Assembly: GCF_003751945.1 (NCBI RefSeq) | Contig: NZ_RJKL01000001.1 | Span: forward strand, 4,774,001 to 4,838,000 | DNA: 64,000 nt | Direction of reading: 5' to 3' | Source: Couchioplanes caeruleus | Lineage (GTDB): Bacteria > Actinomycetota > Actinomycetes > Mycobacteriales > Micromonosporaceae | Part shown: positions 36,545 to 44,667 of the stretch, one piece after another | How the letters are laid out: each line of letters opens with the position of its first letter | Position numbering within the stretch: the first letter of the stretch is position 1 | Notes under the pieces: model-generated | The model's input: the letters and a program-made list of their open reading frames with translations, nothing else | The model's database searches: none | Told to the model about the DNA's origin: nothing | Position numbers and translations under genes: made by a program

Positions 36545-36786
36545 ACACCGAGACCACCCCGCGCACCTACCGCTACTTCGTCAGCTTCACCGGCTCGAAC
36601 CACGCCGGCCAGGTCTTCGGGTGGAAAGACCTGACCCTGGCCGAGCCGATCACCTCCGGCGCCGTCATCGAGAAGGGGCAGGACTACCTGATCAAGATCA
36701 CCAGCATGATCAAGGTCACGCTGCTGACCTTCCAGCGCTTCGACACCGACACCGACACCGATGCCGATGCCGGGGCCGGACGATGA
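36541..36786 (+). CDS. Small hypothetical protein
   Basis: 81 residues. Beta-rich, starts with TYRYFVSFTGSN and ends in an acidic Asp/Thr repeat tail (DTDTDTDADAGAG). ATGA overlaps with the genes on both sides show it is part of the coupled operon. Unrecognised. Confidence 0.7.
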   Translation: MNTETTPRTYRYFVSFTGSNHAGQVFGWKDLTLAEPITSGAVIEKGQDYLIKITSMIKVTLLTFQRFDTDTDTDADAGAGR

Positions 36787-37616
36787 CAGCCACGACGACG
36801 GCGCGCAGCGCCTACCCGCCGAATGTCGACGACCTGGTCCCGCGCGCGGTCGACCTGGCCCGGGAGTTGGGCGAGGTGCCCTCGCGCAACAAGCTGATGA
36901 AGACGTTTCGTGTCGGCGCGGACAAGGCCAAGGCGCTGCGGGAGGCCCTGGACCGCCTCGCCGAGCAGGACAAGTTCCGCAGCGACCTGCACCTACACCT
37001 GGTGAGCCGGGGAAGCCTCGCCGAGGCCCCGTTGCTGCACCTGGCACCCGCCTTGCCCGCCGACCCGGACGAAGCCGCCGAGGTGCCGGGCGCGGCGGCG
37101 GCCGTGCTGCCGCTCCCACTGACGCCTACCGATCCCGGCCCGGAGGCGACACCCGAACCGGCGCCGTCGCAGATATCCCTCGCGGATCAGCCGGCAGGGC
37201 GGCCGGTCACGTGGCCTGTGCTGATCCTGTGCCTGCCCGCGTTCGTCGCGATCTGGGGCGGCTGGGTCGAGATGGGGCGCCTCACCGGCTTCGGCAGGGT
37301 CAAGTTGCTGCCCGGCATCGCCGACTCATTCGAGATCGATACGGCGATCACGTTGCCGATCGGGGTGGAGACCTACGCCGCGTTCGCACTGTTCGTGTGG
37401 CTGTCTGGCCGCGCGATGGGCGACGCCCGTGAGTTCGCCAAGTACTCGGCCCTCGGCTCGCTCGCCCTGGGCGCGCTCGGGCAGATCGCCTATCACCTGA
37501 TGGCCGCCGCCGGATGGACCTCGGCGCCATGGCCGATCACCGCCGCCGTGTCTTGCATTCCGGTCGCCGTGCTCGGCATGGGCGCCGCTCTGGCCCACCT
37601 CATGCACCACCGCTGA
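36783..37616 (+). CDS. Spd-like membrane protein with N-terminal helix-turn-helix
   Basis: 277 residues. Residues about 10-65 look like a small winged helix ([23 protein letters not shown]); a Pro/Ala linker follows. Four hydrophobic segments lie at about 142-162, 187-207, 218-240 and 246-270. Position before the Nudix and TraB genes matches spread (Spd) proteins that move elements along mycelium (inference). Confidence 0.75.
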   Translation: MTATTTARSAYPPNVDDLVPRAVDLARELGEVPSRNKLMKTFRVGADKAKALREALDRLAEQDKFRSDLHLHLVSRGSLAEAPLLHLAPALPADPDEAAEVPGAAAAVLPLPLTPTDPGPEATPEPAPSQISLADQPAGRPVTWPVLILCLPAFVAIWGGWVEMGRLTGFGRVKLLPGIADSFEIDTAITLPIGVETYAAFALFVWLSGRAMGDAREFAKYSALGSLALGALGQIAYHLMAAAGWTSAPWPITAAVSCIPVAVLGMGAALAHLMHHR

Positions 37617-37635
37617 CCCGAACGGAGATCCGCCG

Positions 37636-38481
37636 ATGGACCGCACCGACACCCACCGCGTCTACCACCACCTACGTGCCGATCTGATGGAGCTGCACGG
37701 CTGGGCCGAGAGCGCGCTCAGCAACGCGCACCACGACCGGCAGTACATCGCCGAGCACCTGACGGCCACCCTGTGGGCGCTGCTGACCGAGGTGCCGCCG
37801 CCGACCCCGCCGTTCGCCGAGCACGTCCGCACGTACACCCACCCGGACGTGCTCACGACCGGCGTACGCGACGGCTGGGCCGATCCGGAGACCGACCCCC
37901 GCCGCATCGACTGGACCGCCCGGCAGGCCGCCGCCGCGATCCCGTTCGAGGTCATCGGCGGACGACCGGTGAACCCCTGCGAGAGCACCGGGATCCGCTA
38001 CGGCCGCAACGAACTCGGCCACTGGGGCGAGGCCCTGGCCGCCGACGCCATGGTGACCGCCACCGACAGCACCGGCGCCCGCTGGCTGCTCATGGTCGAA
38101 CGGTGCGACGGCCGCGGATGGGCACTGCCCGGCGGGTTCGTCGACCCCGGCGAGACTCCCACGGATGCCGCCGTGCGCGAGCTTGCCGAGGAAACCGGCC
38201 TGCGGGTGCCCGCCGATCGGTGGCGGACCGAGGCACCGCGCTACGTGCCGGACTCCCGCGTCAGCGACGAAGCGTGGATGGTCACCGTGCTGTCCCGCAC
38301 CGACCTCGGCACCTACCCGGTACCGGCCGACTTCCCGCCGGTGCACGGCAGCGACGACGCCGCCCGCGCCGCGTGGCTGCCCGCCCACGACTACCGCACC
38401 CTCGTGCACTGCCTGGCCGGCCTCGGCGCAGAGGTGTTTCCCGCCCATCGCCAGATGCTCACCGACACCCTCACCGCCTGA
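37636..38481 (+). CDS. Nudix hydrolase
   Basis: 281 residues. Perfect Nudix box at about 171-193 ([23 protein letters not shown]). The N-terminal 120 residues are a helical extension not found in minimal MutT proteins. Nudix genes are a recurrent, unexplained AICE component; a signalling or nucleotide-sanitising role is possible. Substrate cannot be told from sequence. Confidence 0.9.
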   Translation: MDRTDTHRVYHHLRADLMELHGWAESALSNAHHDRQYIAEHLTATLWALLTEVPPPTPPFAEHVRTYTHPDVLTTGVRDGWADPETDPRRIDWTARQAAAAIPFEVIGGRPVNPCESTGIRYGRNELGHWGEALAADAMVTATDSTGARWLLMVERCDGRGWALPGGFVDPGETPTDAAVRELAEETGLRVPADRWRTEAPRYVPDSRVSDEAWMVTVLSRTDLGTYPVPADFPPVHGSDDAARAAWLPAHDYRTLVHCLAGLGAEVFPAHRQMLTDTLTA

Positions 38482-38507
38482 CCCCACCGGAAGGAGCACG
38501 AACCGTC

Positions 38508-38684
38508 ATGGGCAAGCACCGCCTCACCGACGAACGCGCCATGGCAGAGCGCACGGTCGCCGACCTCGACCAGCTCTGCAAGGACCGGGGCATCGACCAG
38601 CAGATCCACGCGCTGATGACCCCCGGCCAGCGCGCGGACCTCGACCGCACGCTGCGCGACCACGCGCGCCACAACCCTCGCTAG
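38508..38684 (+). CDS. Small hypothetical protein
   Basis: 58 residues, ATG with AAGGAG 11 nt upstream. Charged and helical (TVADLDQLCKDRGI, DLDRTLRDHARHN). Unrecognised; position in the element operon and ribosome site support it. Confidence 0.6.
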   Translation: MGKHRLTDERAMAERTVADLDQLCKDRGIDQQIHALMTPGQRADLDRTLRDHARHNPR

Positions 38685-38784
38685 CTACGCCCGGCGGCAC
38701 GGCCCCAACCGCCAAGTCAAGCGCCGTGCCGCCGGTCCCCATCCCGTCAGTCCTGATCTCTCAAGACCTCAAGGAGAGGCACCC

Positions 38785-38931
38785 ATGGTCTCGCAGACCT
38801 CCCACACTGTCACAACCCGACTCACCTGCGGCTGCATCGTCGCAAGCCAGCCCGGCGTCTACGCCACCTGCCCGCGCGGTCACGCCGCCGACCGGCCCAG
38901 CCAGTTCGACCGCTCGCGCCGGAAGGGCTGA
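38785..38931 (+). CDS. Tiny Cys-containing protein
   Basis: 48 residues with AAGGAGAGG ahead of the ATG. CGC near the middle and a CPRGH motif nearby suggest a single zinc site. Unrecognised. Confidence 0.5.
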   Translation: MVSQTSHTVTTRLTCGCIVASQPGVYATCPRGHAADRPSQFDRSRRKG

Positions 38932-38936
38932 TCGTT

Positions 38937-39149
38937 ATGGCCAAGCGCGAGTACGGCCACACGCGCGACAAGAACGGCCGCGTCCGCGTGGTCGAGACGA
39001 CCCTGCCCAAGCACCTGCGCGGCCGCAGCGCATACGACAGCGGCACCTACACCGAGAACCAGATCACCCGCGCTGCCGGTGCCGCAGCCGGCGCCGCTGG
39101 CTCGGCTGGCGTCGCCCTGGTCAAGGGCCTGTTCGGAAGGAAGCGCTGA
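38937..39149 (+). CDS. Small basic protein with Ala/Gly helix
   Basis: 70 residues. Basic N-terminal half (KREYGHTRDKNGRVRVVE), then an Ala/Gly-rich hydrophobic helix (about 45-62) and a basic end. Possibly membrane-associated or DNA-binding. Stop overlaps next start (TGATG). Confidence 0.6.
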   Translation: MAKREYGHTRDKNGRVRVVETTLPKHLRGRSAYDSGTYTENQITRAAGAAAGAAGSAGVALVKGLFGRKR

Positions 39150-39334
39150 TGGGCGCGATCAAGGACTACCTCAAGGGCCAGACCACCAAGGGCACGTGCA
39201 GCACCTGCGGGCACGGCGCCGCTGCCGTGCCGGGATGCGGATGCGCGGCGTCGTGGTGTCCCTGCCACCGCGGCGCGTACGGCCACGGCGGCCACGGCTG
39301 CGACAACCGGCACAACACCGAGAGGAACCGCTGA
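39149..39334 (+). CDS. Small Cys/His-rich zinc-binding protein
   Basis: 61 residues with seven Cys and several His in CSTCGH, CGCAASWCPCHRG and HGGHGCD. Likely binds one or two zinc ions. Overlaps both neighbours. Unrecognised family. Confidence 0.6.
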   Translation: MGAIKDYLKGQTTKGTCSTCGHGAAAVPGCGCAASWCPCHRGAYGHGGHGCDNRHNTERNR

Positions 39335-39513
39335 TGAGGCTGTGCGCCAGGAAGCCGCGCCGCTGCGGTCACTGCAACGGCACCGGCCGCGTCGGCTACA
39401 CCGACGTCAGTACCGAGGTGCTGGCCCGCGGCTCGGACCAGGTCGTCGCGCACACCTCGCACCGCGGCACGGTCACCTGCCTGTACTGCAACGGCGAGGG
39501 GACCGAGCGATGA
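39334..39513 (+). CDS. Small DnaJ-type zinc-finger protein
   Basis: 59 residues with two CxxCxGxG motifs (CGHCNGTG and CLYCNGEG), the zinc-finger half-sites of DnaJ. No J domain. Overlaps both neighbouring starts. A similar motif pair occurs in the membrane protein at 42847. Confidence 0.7.
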   Translation: MRLCARKPRRCGHCNGTGRVGYTDVSTEVLARGSDQVVAHTSHRGTVTCLYCNGEGTER

Positions 39514-39563
39514 GCACCACCGCCACGTTCGCACCCGTGTTCGCAGCTCTGACCATCGCCTAA
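39510..39563 (+). CDS. Possible 17-residue peptide
   Basis: ATGA-overlapped frame of 17 codons (starts MSTTATFAPV) ending in TAA. It fits the coupled chain but is too short to prove. Confidence 0.25.
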   Translation: MSTTATFAPVFAALTIA

Positions 39564-39586
39564 CCCATCGGAAGGACTTCCCTGTC

Positions 39587-40033
39587 ATGTGTCGCAGCAA
39601 AGCCCACGGCGGACGCCGCTGCACCGGCCACTCCGCCTTCACCACCTCCAGCCCGTCCAGCCCGACCACCCTGAACGTCGCCTCCGGCAACGACATGGTC
39701 GGCGCTCAAGGCCGCATCTTCGGCCGCAGCGCCGACCGGCCCCGAGCCTCGGCAACGCCGCTGCGCGGGGACATCCCGGACGCGTACCCGGCGCGCACGG
39801 TGAACATCGCCGCGGGCAGCGCCCGCGTCGGTGTGCAGGGCAGTGATCCCGCTGCCGGCGGCGACACGGTCCGCGAGGTGAACATCCGCCTCGACAACGC
39901 CTGGGTCGGCCAACAGAACGCCGACACCGCCGAGGTCGACACACCCGCCGCGACGCCGTCGGTCGTGAACATCGCCATCGGCAACGCCCGCGTCGGGCGT
40001 CAGGGCACCAACTTCGGCGCCATCCGCTTCTGA
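39587..40033 (+). CDS. Repeat protein with CRSKAHGGRRC head
   Basis: 148 residues, ATG with GGAAGGA upstream. The head has two Cys and a His-Gly-Gly. The body has four imperfect repeats of the form (V/L)N(I/V)AxGxxxVGxQG (at about 29, 71, 98 and 126), separated by Asp/Ala/Pro linkers. Repeats of this regular sort suggest a beta-solenoid or repeated ligand-binding hairpins. Function unknown; I do not recognise the family. Confidence 0.7.
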   Translation: MCRSKAHGGRRCTGHSAFTTSSPSSPTTLNVASGNDMVGAQGRIFGRSADRPRASATPLRGDIPDAYPARTVNIAAGSARVGVQGSDPAAGGDTVREVNIRLDNAWVGQQNADTAEVDTPAATPSVVNIAIGNARVGRQGTNFGAIRF

Positions 40034-40131
40034 ACACACCTCGGGACGCGGGCCAGCACGGCCTCGACAACCTCCGGCCCGCGTCCCGGGCCTCACCCCA
40101 ACACCCATCTGCGATCTCAGGGGAGAACCTC

Positions 40132-40503
40132 ATGCTCTCGCACCCCCACCCCACCGCGGATCCAGCACACCTGTTGGCACTTCTGCGCCGGCTGCTCAAC
40201 CGATTTGCCAACCGGGTCCGTCCCCGGACCGGATGGTGGCTCGGGCCCGCGTCCCGAGTCACGATCGCGCCCGCCGGATGGTGCGGCTACGCCCTGAAGA
40301 TCCACCGCAATCAGGGCGTCGAGTGGATCGATCTGCCGCGCCGGAACCGGGTCTACGACCGCCCCGACGAGCACCAACTCCGCGCCGTCTGCGAGGCCCT
40401 GGCCGAACGCCGACTCACCTGGGTTCTGCCCTGGGGCCTGGACTCCGAGGGCAACCTCACCGCCCCCGTCACCCCACTCGTCCGGAAGGAGAACGGCCAA
40501 TGA
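40132..40503 (+). CDS. Hypothetical protein upstream of TraB
   Basis: 123 residues, ATG with GGGGAGAA 5 nt upstream. Helical N-terminus, then a compact Trp-rich domain (WWLGPASRVTIAPAGWCGYAL, WVLPWGL). Stop overlaps the TraB start (ATGA), so probably a transfer accessory protein. Unrecognised. Confidence 0.7.
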   Translation: MLSHPHPTADPAHLLALLRRLLNRFANRVRPRTGWWLGPASRVTIAPAGWCGYALKIHRNQGVEWIDLPRRNRVYDRPDEHQLRAVCEALAERRLTWVLPWGLDSEGNLTAPVTPLVRKENGQ

Positions 40504-42704
40504 CCACATCACACCCGAACCCGAACTCGAACCCGGACGACTTCGACTGGACCGCCGCCGAGAACGACGTCGCCGGTGCCGAGGTGGTCGACCTGGCCGC
40601 GGCCCGGCGGGACCGCGCCGCGCCGCCGACCCCCGCCGACCCCGAACCTGAGACCGACGATGACACCGATGCCGAGTCGGTCGATGACAGCCCACCGAGC
40701 GAGGCTGGCCCGGTCGACGCGGCCGAGGACATCCCGGCCGAGATCCAGATCCGCCAGCGTGAGCGGCGGCCGATCCTCGCGGACTGGGCACGATCCTGGC
40801 GCGGCTTCAAAGCAGCCGTGAAGCACCAGACCAAAGACGCCGGCTACGTGCTCGCCTACCACGCCGTCCGGTCGCCGAAGTACGCGGCGAAAACGGCCGT
40901 GTGGGCACCGGTCGGCTTCTTCCGCGGCATCGGCCAGGCCGTGCACTGGGCCACCGCCGAGGAGGGCAACTGGCACCTCCGACAAGCCGCCGCGGCCCGG
41001 GGTGAGGCCGACACCTGGCTCAAGCTCGACGCGCGCCGTCAGCGGCAAAGCGTGTGGCGCTGGTGGGTCATCGGCGCCGCCCTCCTGACCCTGATCGTCG
41101 GCGTGGCCGTGCTCGCCTACGGGCCCACGTGGTGGCGCTGGGCCGCGCTCGCCGTGGTGGTGCCGTTCTTGGCGACCCGGGGACGTCCGGCGGACAAGCC
41201 GATCACCGACCGGGTCAGCGAGGGCACGCGTTATCGCAAGCTCACCGCCGAACTTGTGCGACGGGCGCTGACCTCGTTGCAGATGGCCGCCATCAACAGC
41301 GCAGTGGCCAAGGATCCGAAGGCGATTAGCTTCCCGGTCGACATCCACCGCGACGGCCCCGGTCACATCGCCATCGTCGACCTGCCCTACGGGGTGGAGG
41401 CTGCCGAGGTGGTGACCCGCAGGGGCAAGCTCGCCTCGGCGATGCGGCTGCCGCTGGATCAGGTGTGGCCCGAACCGGCACCCGGGCACACCGGCCGCCT
41501 CGCCCTATGGGTCGGCTACGAACCCGCCTCGCAGATGAAGCAACCGCCGTGCCCGCTGCTGTCCGACGCGAAGATCGACCTGTTCAAGCCGTTCCCGTTC
41601 GCCACCACACCCCGGCTCGACGAAGTCTTCGCCGAGATGATGTACCGCAACTGGCTGTTCGGTGGTCAGCCCGGCTCCGGCAAGACCTTCGCCCTGCGAC
41701 TGCTGCTGCTAGCCGCGTCGAAGGATCCGCGCTGCGAGATCCGCGGCTACGAACTCAAGGGTGTGGGGGACTTCGCCGTGCTGGAGCCGGTGATGGCCGA
41801 GTACGGCAACGGCTTCGACGACGAGACCCTCGCCCGGTGCTTCGCGTTCATCGAGTGGCTCTACGAAGAGGCCCGCCGCCGCTCCAAGCGCATCGAGCAC
41901 TACGCCCGGCTCGGCAAGGCCCCGGAGAACAAGGTCACCCCCGAGTTGGCGTCGCTGAAGGGCTCCGGCCTGCACGCCTTGGTGGCGTGGTTCGATGAGC
42001 TGCAAGAGCTGATGACCAGCAAATACGGCAAGGAAGCCGGGGAACTGCTGGAGAAGGTCATCAAGCTAGGCCGGGCGCTCGGGATCATCATCCTGATCGG
42101 CACGCAGATCCCGGACAAGGACAGCCTGCCGACCGGCATCACCCGCAACGTCAACAGCCGCTTCTGCCTGTCGGTGGCGGACCAGACGGCGAACGACATG
42201 ATCCTCGGCACCTCGGCCTACAAGAACGGCTACCGGGCCACCGTGTTCCGCCCGGTCGACGAGGCCGGCTGGGGCATCCTGCGCGGCTTCGGCCCCGGCG
42301 CCACCGCGGTCCGCTCGTTCTACGTGGACACCACCGCCGCCGCGCGGATCGTCGCCCGCGCGGTCGCCTTGCGCACCGCGGCCGGCAACATCCCGACCTT
42401 CCCCGCCGAACGTGACGTCGCCCCGCAGCACCACGTGCTGGACGACCTCGCGAGGGTGTGGCCCGGCGACGAGAAGTCCGCGTGGAACGACGCCCTGTGC
42501 GGGCTGCTCGCCGAACTACGGCCCGACGTCTACGACGGCTGGGAAGCCTCCCAGCTCACCGCCGCGCTCAAGTCGTATCCCGCGGTCAAGGTGGCCGACG
42601 TCGGCCGCCGCGTCGACGGCAAGCCGGTCACCCGGCGCGGCATCCGCCACGCCGACCTCCTCGCCGCGATCGCGGAGCGTGACCGCAAACGCTCCAACGG
42701 CTGA
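40500..42704 (+). CDS. FtsK/SpoIIIE-type DNA translocase (TraB-like)
   Basis: 734 residues. An acidic N-terminal region (1-100) is followed by a membrane region with two adjacent helices (about 186-220), then the motor domain. Walker A GGQPGSGKT (about 385-393), Walker B LVAWFDELQEL (about 495-505), and GTQIPDKDSLPTGITRNVN downstream as in FtsK-HerA motors. A C-terminal winged-helix-like domain (about 640-730) would recognise short repeats. This is the single-protein double-stranded DNA transfer machine of actinomycete elements. The candidate recognition locus lies just after the stop. Confidence 0.9.
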   Translation: MTTSHPNPNSNPDDFDWTAAENDVAGAEVVDLAAARRDRAAPPTPADPEPETDDDTDAESVDDSPPSEAGPVDAAEDIPAEIQIRQRERRPILADWARSWRGFKAAVKHQTKDAGYVLAYHAVRSPKYAAKTAVWAPVGFFRGIGQAVHWATAEEGNWHLRQAAAARGEADTWLKLDARRQRQSVWRWWVIGAALLTLIVGVAVLAYGPTWWRWAALAVVVPFLATRGRPADKPITDRVSEGTRYRKLTAELVRRALTSLQMAAINSAVAKDPKAISFPVDIHRDGPGHIAIVDLPYGVEAAEVVTRRGKLASAMRLPLDQVWPEPAPGHTGRLALWVGYEPASQMKQPPCPLLSDAKIDLFKPFPFATTPRLDEVFAEMMYRNWLFGGQPGSGKTFALRLLLLAASKDPRCEIRGYELKGVGDFAVLEPVMAEYGNGFDDETLARCFAFIEWLYEEARRRSKRIEHYARLGKAPENKVTPELASLKGSGLHALVAWFDELQELMTSKYGKEAGELLEKVIKLGRALGIIILIGTQIPDKDSLPTGITRNVNSRFCLSVADQTANDMILGTSAYKNGYRATVFRPVDEAGWGILRGFGPGATAVRSFYVDTTAAARIVARAVALRTAAGNIPTFPAERDVAPQHHVLDDLARVWPGDEKSAWNDALCGLLAELRPDVYDGWEASQLTAALKSYPAVKVADVGRRVDGKPVTRRGIRHADLLAAIAERDRKRSNG

Positions 42705-42713
42705 GCCGTCGCA

Positions 42714-42795
42714 GGGCTGCTAGCGCTAGCGACTCGCCCTGCTAGCGCTAGCAGCCCTGCTAGCACCCGATCAAGATCCTGAGCTGGCCGCTAGC
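42714..42795. repeat. GCTAGC repeat cruciform after traB (candidate clt)
   Basis: Perfect 17-bp inverted repeat, 42714-42730 against 42741-42757, each containing GCTAGCGCTAGC, with a 10-nt spacer. Further CTGCTAGC/CCGCTAGC copies start at 42757 and 42788. TraB proteins of Streptomyces plasmids bind short repeats (clt) near traB, so this is a candidate transfer locus; a strong terminator is the alternative. Confidence 0.55.
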
Positions 42796-42846
42796 GGATA
42801 GCAGCTCACAGCCCCGCACACCCAAAATCCGGCTCCGGAGGCTGTC

Positions 42847-43098
42847 ATGGACCCCCACCTCACCCCCGCTATCACCCTCACCGTCGCCGCGCTGGCCGTC
42901 ACCCTTTGCTACGCCCTCGGGTGCTGGATCTGGCCGTTCAAGGCCTGCCGCAAATGCCATGGGCTCGGCAAGAAGCGCTCCCCGTCCGGGCGCGCGTTCC
43001 GGCTCTGCCGCCGCTGCGACGGCACCGGCCGCCGGCTCCGCGCCGGGCGCTGGATCTACAACCAGCTCGCCCGCCGCCGCCGCGACGGCACCCGCTGA
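42847..43098 (+). CDS. Membrane-anchored DnaJ-type zinc-finger protein
   Basis: 83 residues. One N-terminal membrane helix (about 7-30), then two CxxCxGxG motifs (CRKCHGLG and CRRCDGTG) and a basic tail. Possibly a scaffold for DNA or for the translocase (inference from position). Motif pair shared with the soluble protein at 39334. Confidence 0.7.
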   Translation: MDPHLTPAITLTVAALAVTLCYALGCWIWPFKACRKCHGLGKKRSPSGRAFRLCRRCDGTGRRLRAGRWIYNQLARRRRDGTR

Positions 43099-43124
43099 CC
43101 CACCCCGCCGAAAGGACCCCTGCT

Positions 43125-43409
43125 GTGAGCGTGCTCGACCGCCTCGCCAACCTCATCCACGCTCGCGGCGACGCCGCCGCCGCAGCGCAAGGTCTCACCG
43201 TCACGCGCCTGCCCGGCGGTCGCCGCCGCATCGGCCACCCCGACCTGCCCGCGCTGCTCGAAGCGCGTCGCCGCCACGCCCTCACTCACGGCCCGGACCG
43301 CGCCGACCGGGCGCTCATGGACCCGGCGACCCGCGCCGCCCTGAACACCACCCGCAACCGCACGGCCCGCCCGGACTTCCCCGACCGGCGCACCCGCCGT
43401 GTGGCCTGA
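43125..43409 (+). CDS. Small basic protein
   Basis: 94 residues, GTG preceded by AAAGGA. Arg/Ala-rich helices (LDRLANLIHARGDAAAAAQG), strongly basic, perhaps DNA-binding. Unrecognised. Confidence 0.65.
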   Translation: MSVLDRLANLIHARGDAAAAAQGLTVTRLPGGRRRIGHPDLPALLEARRRHALTHGPDRADRALMDPATRAALNTTRNRTARPDFPDRRTRRVA

Positions 43410-43410
43410 G

Positions 43411-44010
43411 ATGACCCGCGCCGCCACCGCGTGCGGGCACTGGATCGGCGCCGAGGCCCGCCTCTGCCTCGCCGCCGACCGGGTGCGCCGCTACCTGATC
43501 GGGCCGCGCTGTCCCGCGCACACCCCGGCCGCGCTGGCGGGGCGACCCGAACCGCTCTCCGTCCCCATCGACCACCAGGGAGTCCACCATGCCGCACTCT
43601 GGCCCGACGCTGCCCGCCGCGCTCGCGCTGGCCGCCGAGGGCTTCCCCGTGTTCCTGCTCGCCGGCGGCAAGCGTCCCGTCGCCAACTGCCCCGCCTGCC
43701 CGAAAGTCTCCGAGGATCCCGGCCACGACCCGCAGGCCTGCACGTGCTTGACCTGTCACGGCTTCTACGCCGCGACCCGCGACCCCGACCGGATCGCCGC
43801 CCTCGTGACCGCTGTCCCCGGCGGGATGCTGGCCATCCGCACCGGCCGCATCTGCAACCTGTGCGTGCTCGACATCGACCCGCGCAACGGCGGGACCGTC
43901 CTGCCCGACCTCATGCCACCAACCCGGTGTGTGCGCACCGGCTCCGGCGGCTGGCACCTGTACTACGACCATCCCGGTGTCCCCCTGGCCGCGAAGCTGT
44001 GCGGCCATGA
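43411..44010 (+). CDS. Small Cys protein overlapping the prim-pol gene; 3' part doubtful
   Basis: The first about 60 residues (CGHW, then RRYLIGPRCPAHTPAALAGRPEP) look like the short protein that often precedes prim-pol in AICEs. Past 43589 the frame runs through the prim-pol gene in another frame and becomes Arg/Pro/Ala-rich shadow sequence. Either the gene lost its proper stop by a small indel, or it truly overlaps. Confidence 0.4.
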   Translation: MTRAATACGHWIGAEARLCLAADRVRRYLIGPRCPAHTPAALAGRPEPLSVPIDHQGVHHAALWPDAARRARAGRRGLPRVPARRRQASRRQLPRLPESLRGSRPRPAGLHVLDLSRLLRRDPRPRPDRRPRDRCPRRDAGHPHRPHLQPVRARHRPAQRRDRPARPHATNPVCAHRLRRLAPVLRPSRCPPGREAVRP

Positions 44011-44467
44011 CGGCATCGACATCAAAGCCGACGGCGGGTACGTGGTCGCACCGCCGTCGGTGCACCCGAGCACCGGACAGCCGTACCGGCGGGTAGGGGA
44101 CCGGCCGATGGTCGAGATGCCTCCGCCGCTGGTCGCGCTTTGCCGGCCAGTCGATCCGCCCGCGGCCCCGGCCGCCACCGTCACCCTCATCAGCCAGGGG
44201 CAGGGCATCTCATCCCCGACCGCCCTGCTCGCCGCGCACCTAGACGCCGTAGCCCGCGCCCCGCAAGGCACCCGCCGCACCACCCTGTACGGCGCCGCCC
44301 GGGGCGTCGCGCGGATGGTCGCTGCCGGAGCCCTCACCCCGGCCGCCGCCTACGACGCCCTCTACGACGCCGGGGTCCGCGCCCAGCAAATCCATCGCGA
44401 CATCCACGCCGCCATCGTCGGCGGGTTCCGCGCGGAATCCGTTGCCATACCAGGGATTGCGGCATGA
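43589..44467 (+). CDS. Bifunctional DNA primase/polymerase (prim-pol)
   Basis: 292 residues, ATG with GGAG 7 nt upstream. Prim-pol fold with metal ligands in VLDIDP (about 91-96), GSGGWHLYY with the catalytic His (about 118-126), and GIDIKADGGYVVAPPSVH (about 140-157). An unusual Cys-rich insert (CPACPKVS, then CTCLTCHGFY; about 34-60) looks like an added zinc site. It should prime element replication together with the DUF3631 ATPase. Confidence 0.88.
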   Translation: MPHSGPTLPAALALAAEGFPVFLLAGGKRPVANCPACPKVSEDPGHDPQACTCLTCHGFYAATRDPDRIAALVTAVPGGMLAIRTGRICNLCVLDIDPRNGGTVLPDLMPPTRCVRTGSGGWHLYYDHPGVPLAAKLCGHDGIDIKADGGYVVAPPSVHPSTGQPYRRVGDRPMVEMPPPLVALCRPVDPPAAPAATVTLISQGQGISSPTALLAAHLDAVARAPQGTRRTTLYGAARGVARMVAAGALTPAAAYDALYDAGVRAQQIHRDIHAAIVGGFRAESVAIPGIAA

Positions 44468-44667
44468 GTACCGGCCGCCACCGGTGGGAGCACCGGGATG
44501 CATACAACGCCCACTGCGTGCACTGCGGCACCTGGGCACAGAAGCGGCCCTCGCCGTACGGGCGTCACTGGTTCACCGAGTGGCGACTACCCGACGGCAG
44601 CTACTGCGACAACTACCACGGCGAGCGCACACCGCCGTGCGAACCCACGATCGGAGAACCGGCATGA
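44464..44667 (+). CDS. Small Cys/His protein between prim-pol and helicase
   Basis: 67 residues; CVHCGTW and later CDNYHGERTPPC suggest a zinc site. ATGA overlaps on both sides show tight coupling to the replication genes. Unrecognised. Confidence 0.65.
   Translation: MSTGRHRWEHRDAYNAHCVHCGTWAQKRPSPYGRHWFTEWRLPDGSYCDNYHGERTPPCEPTIGEPA

Noticed and set aside
42714..42795. CRISPR-like array
   Set aside because: Repeats are too short and not separated by unique spacers of regular length; inverted symmetry fits a protein-binding locus.
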